This document shows positions 63,245 through 64,000 of a stretch of DNA of 64,000 nucleotides, one piece after another; position 1 is the first letter of the stretch, and the number at the start of each line of letters is the position of its first letter. Below the pieces are notes generated by a model. It searched no databases. It was not told where the DNA came from and saw only the letters and a program-made list of their open reading frames with translations. Origin of the DNA: CAWBOV01 sp963790525 (GTDB lineage: Bacteria > Actinomycetota > Actinomycetes > Mycobacteriales > Jatrophihabitantaceae); assembly GCA_963790525.1 (NCBI GenBank), contig CAWBOV010000002.1:620001-684000 (forward strand). The letters are read 5' to 3'. The translations under genes were made by a program, and so were the position numbers.

Positions 63245-63710
63245 ATGACCGATCCGACCACCCCTCCAGCGCCTCGACGAGCTCGGGATCGTGCTGCCCG
63301 GGGTCACCCCGCCCGTCGCCTGCTACGTGCCGGCGGTCCGCACGGGCAGCTACGTCTACACCTCGGGCCAGGTCCCCATGGTCGCCGGCAGCCTGGCCGG
63401 CGCCGGCAAGGTCGGTGGCGAGGTCACCGCCGAGGAGGGCAAGGCGCTGGCCCGGATCTGCTGCCTGAACGCGCTCGCTGCCGTCCACGCCCTGGTGGGG
63501 CTGGACTCGGTGGTGCGTGTGGTCAAGGTCGTCGGCTTCGTCGCGTCCACCCCCGACTTCACCGGCCAGCCGGGGGTGGTCAACGGTGCCAGCGAGCTGC
63601 TCGGCGAGATCTTCGGCGACGCCGGGGCGCACGCGCGCTCGGCCGTGGGCGTCGCCGTGCTGCCGCTCGATGCGCCGGTCGAGGTCGAACTCATCGTCGA
63701 GGTCGGCTGA
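63245..63710 (+). CDS. RidA family protein, one-base insertion near the 5' end
   Basis: RidA proteins hydrolyse reactive enamine/imine intermediates, or have other small-molecule roles in this subfamily. The body (LPGVTPPVACYVPAVRTGSYVYTSGQVP to EVELIVEVG) is intact. The start ATG 63245 (MTDPTT) is in another frame; removing one C from the CCCC at 63261-63264 gives MTDPTTLQRLDELGIVLPGV and a continuous 154-residue protein. As written, only a GTG at 63291 inside the domain is available. Confidence 0.88.
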
Positions 63711-63713
63711 CCG

Positions 63714-64000
63714 GTGGCCGAGCCCGTCGAACCGCGCCCGGCGGCCACCGTCGTCCTGCTGCGGGACACGCCCGCCGGGATGGAGGCGTGGCTGCTGCGC
63801 CGGGTGCCGCAGATGGCGTTCGCCGCGGGCATGACCGTGTTCCCCGGAGGTCGGGTGGATCCCGCCGACGGCGACGAGGCCGTCCCGTGGGTGGGCGAGG
63901 ACCCGGTCGAGGTCGCCCGGCGGTTCGGCTGCACGGTGCCGGAGGCGCGCGCCTCCCTCGTGGCGGCGTTGCGCGAGACGTTCGAGGAGACGGGCGTGCT
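63714..64000 (+). CDS. Nudix hydrolase (5' part, runs off the window)
   Basis: The first 95 residues of a Nudix-domain protein. A GGRVDPADGDE stretch leads to the Nudix box helix, of which ALRETFEETGVL (RExxEExG) is visible. The long N-terminal insertion before the box matches the actinobacterial CoA- or NADH-pyrophosphatase-like group, but the rest is needed to tell. GTG 63714 lies 3 nt after the RidA stop, so they form an operon. Confidence 0.85.
   Translation, partial: MAEPVEPRPAATVVLLRDTPAGMEAWLLRRVPQMAFAAGMTVFPGGRVDPADGDEAVPWVGEDPVEVARRFGCTVPEARASLVAALRETFEETGV

Overview
The window is chromosomal DNA from a very GC-rich actinomycete. The evidence is the strong G/C third-position bias, frequent GTG starts, 4-nt ATGA/GTGA gene overlaps, and a gene set and order that match mycobacterial housekeeping loci: dnaX, an Ami1-like amidase, ybaB, recR, leuA, ask and asd, then a metallophosphoesterase next to ponA2 and two ArsA-like ATPases. 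The genus cannot be fixed from sequence alone. Nakamurellales, Geodermatophilales or Pseudonocardiales would all fit.

Layout. 1-7.2 kb: end of a PLP dehydratase gene with a VOC protein; dnaX; a NodS-like methyltransferase; a phytoene-desaturase-like oxidoreductase coupled to a membrane protein. 7.3-12.2 kb: a lipoprotein, an RseB/LolA-like protein coupled to a two-gene ABC exporter, a membrane-anchored lipase and a small Ig-like protein. 12.3-16 kb: a catabolic-looking group (FAD dehydrogenase, SDR, enoyl-CoA hydratase, PPOX-fold protein). 16-20.4 kb: an HtrA-type protease, a small secreted protein and an OmpR-type two-component pair. 20.5-27.7 kb: YjbR, flavin reductase and XdhC-like genes, a DrrAB-like exporter and a giant SARP/NB-ARC regulator. 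27.9-34.6 kb: amidase, ybaB-recR, an orphan mycosin pair, and leuA with a leader-peptide attenuator. 34.9-41.1 kb: a GABA degradation module containing a biotinyl carrier and BioY, then ask-asd. 41.2-42.2 kb: a decayed AbiEi-type gene and peptide deformylase. 42.4-56.6 kb: an exopolysaccharide locus (polymerase/ligase, flippase, pyruvyltransferase, three glycosyltransferases, methyltransferase, BY-kinase, WbaP-type initiating transferase, LPXTG-like protein, DUF4012 protein, LMW tyrosine phosphatase). 56.7-64 kb: tRNA-Pro(CGG), metallophosphoesterase, YqeY, PonA2-like PBP, ArsA pair, RidA and a partial Nudix gene.

Three cross-cutting signals stand out. First, at least eight coding sequences carry a single-base frame break, usually an extra C in a C run. 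They include dnaX and asd, so base-calling or assembly error is the likeliest cause and affected proteins should be read as spliced across the break. Second, four gene 3' ends carry short tandem duplications (17, 17, 18 and 21 bp) that include the stop codon. Third, a dispersed 45-bp palindromic element occurs exactly at that length at three intergenic sites, plus one degenerate copy; two copies flank the decayed AbiEi-type gene.

Regulation visible in sequence: a Leu-codon leader peptide with alternative hairpins before leuA; 11-bp-phased direct repeats upstream of the response-regulator gene and of the DrrAB-like operon beside the SARP gene; an AT-rich divergent promoter region with a dyad in the exopolysaccharide locus; and an internal translation start in ask for a separate beta subunit.
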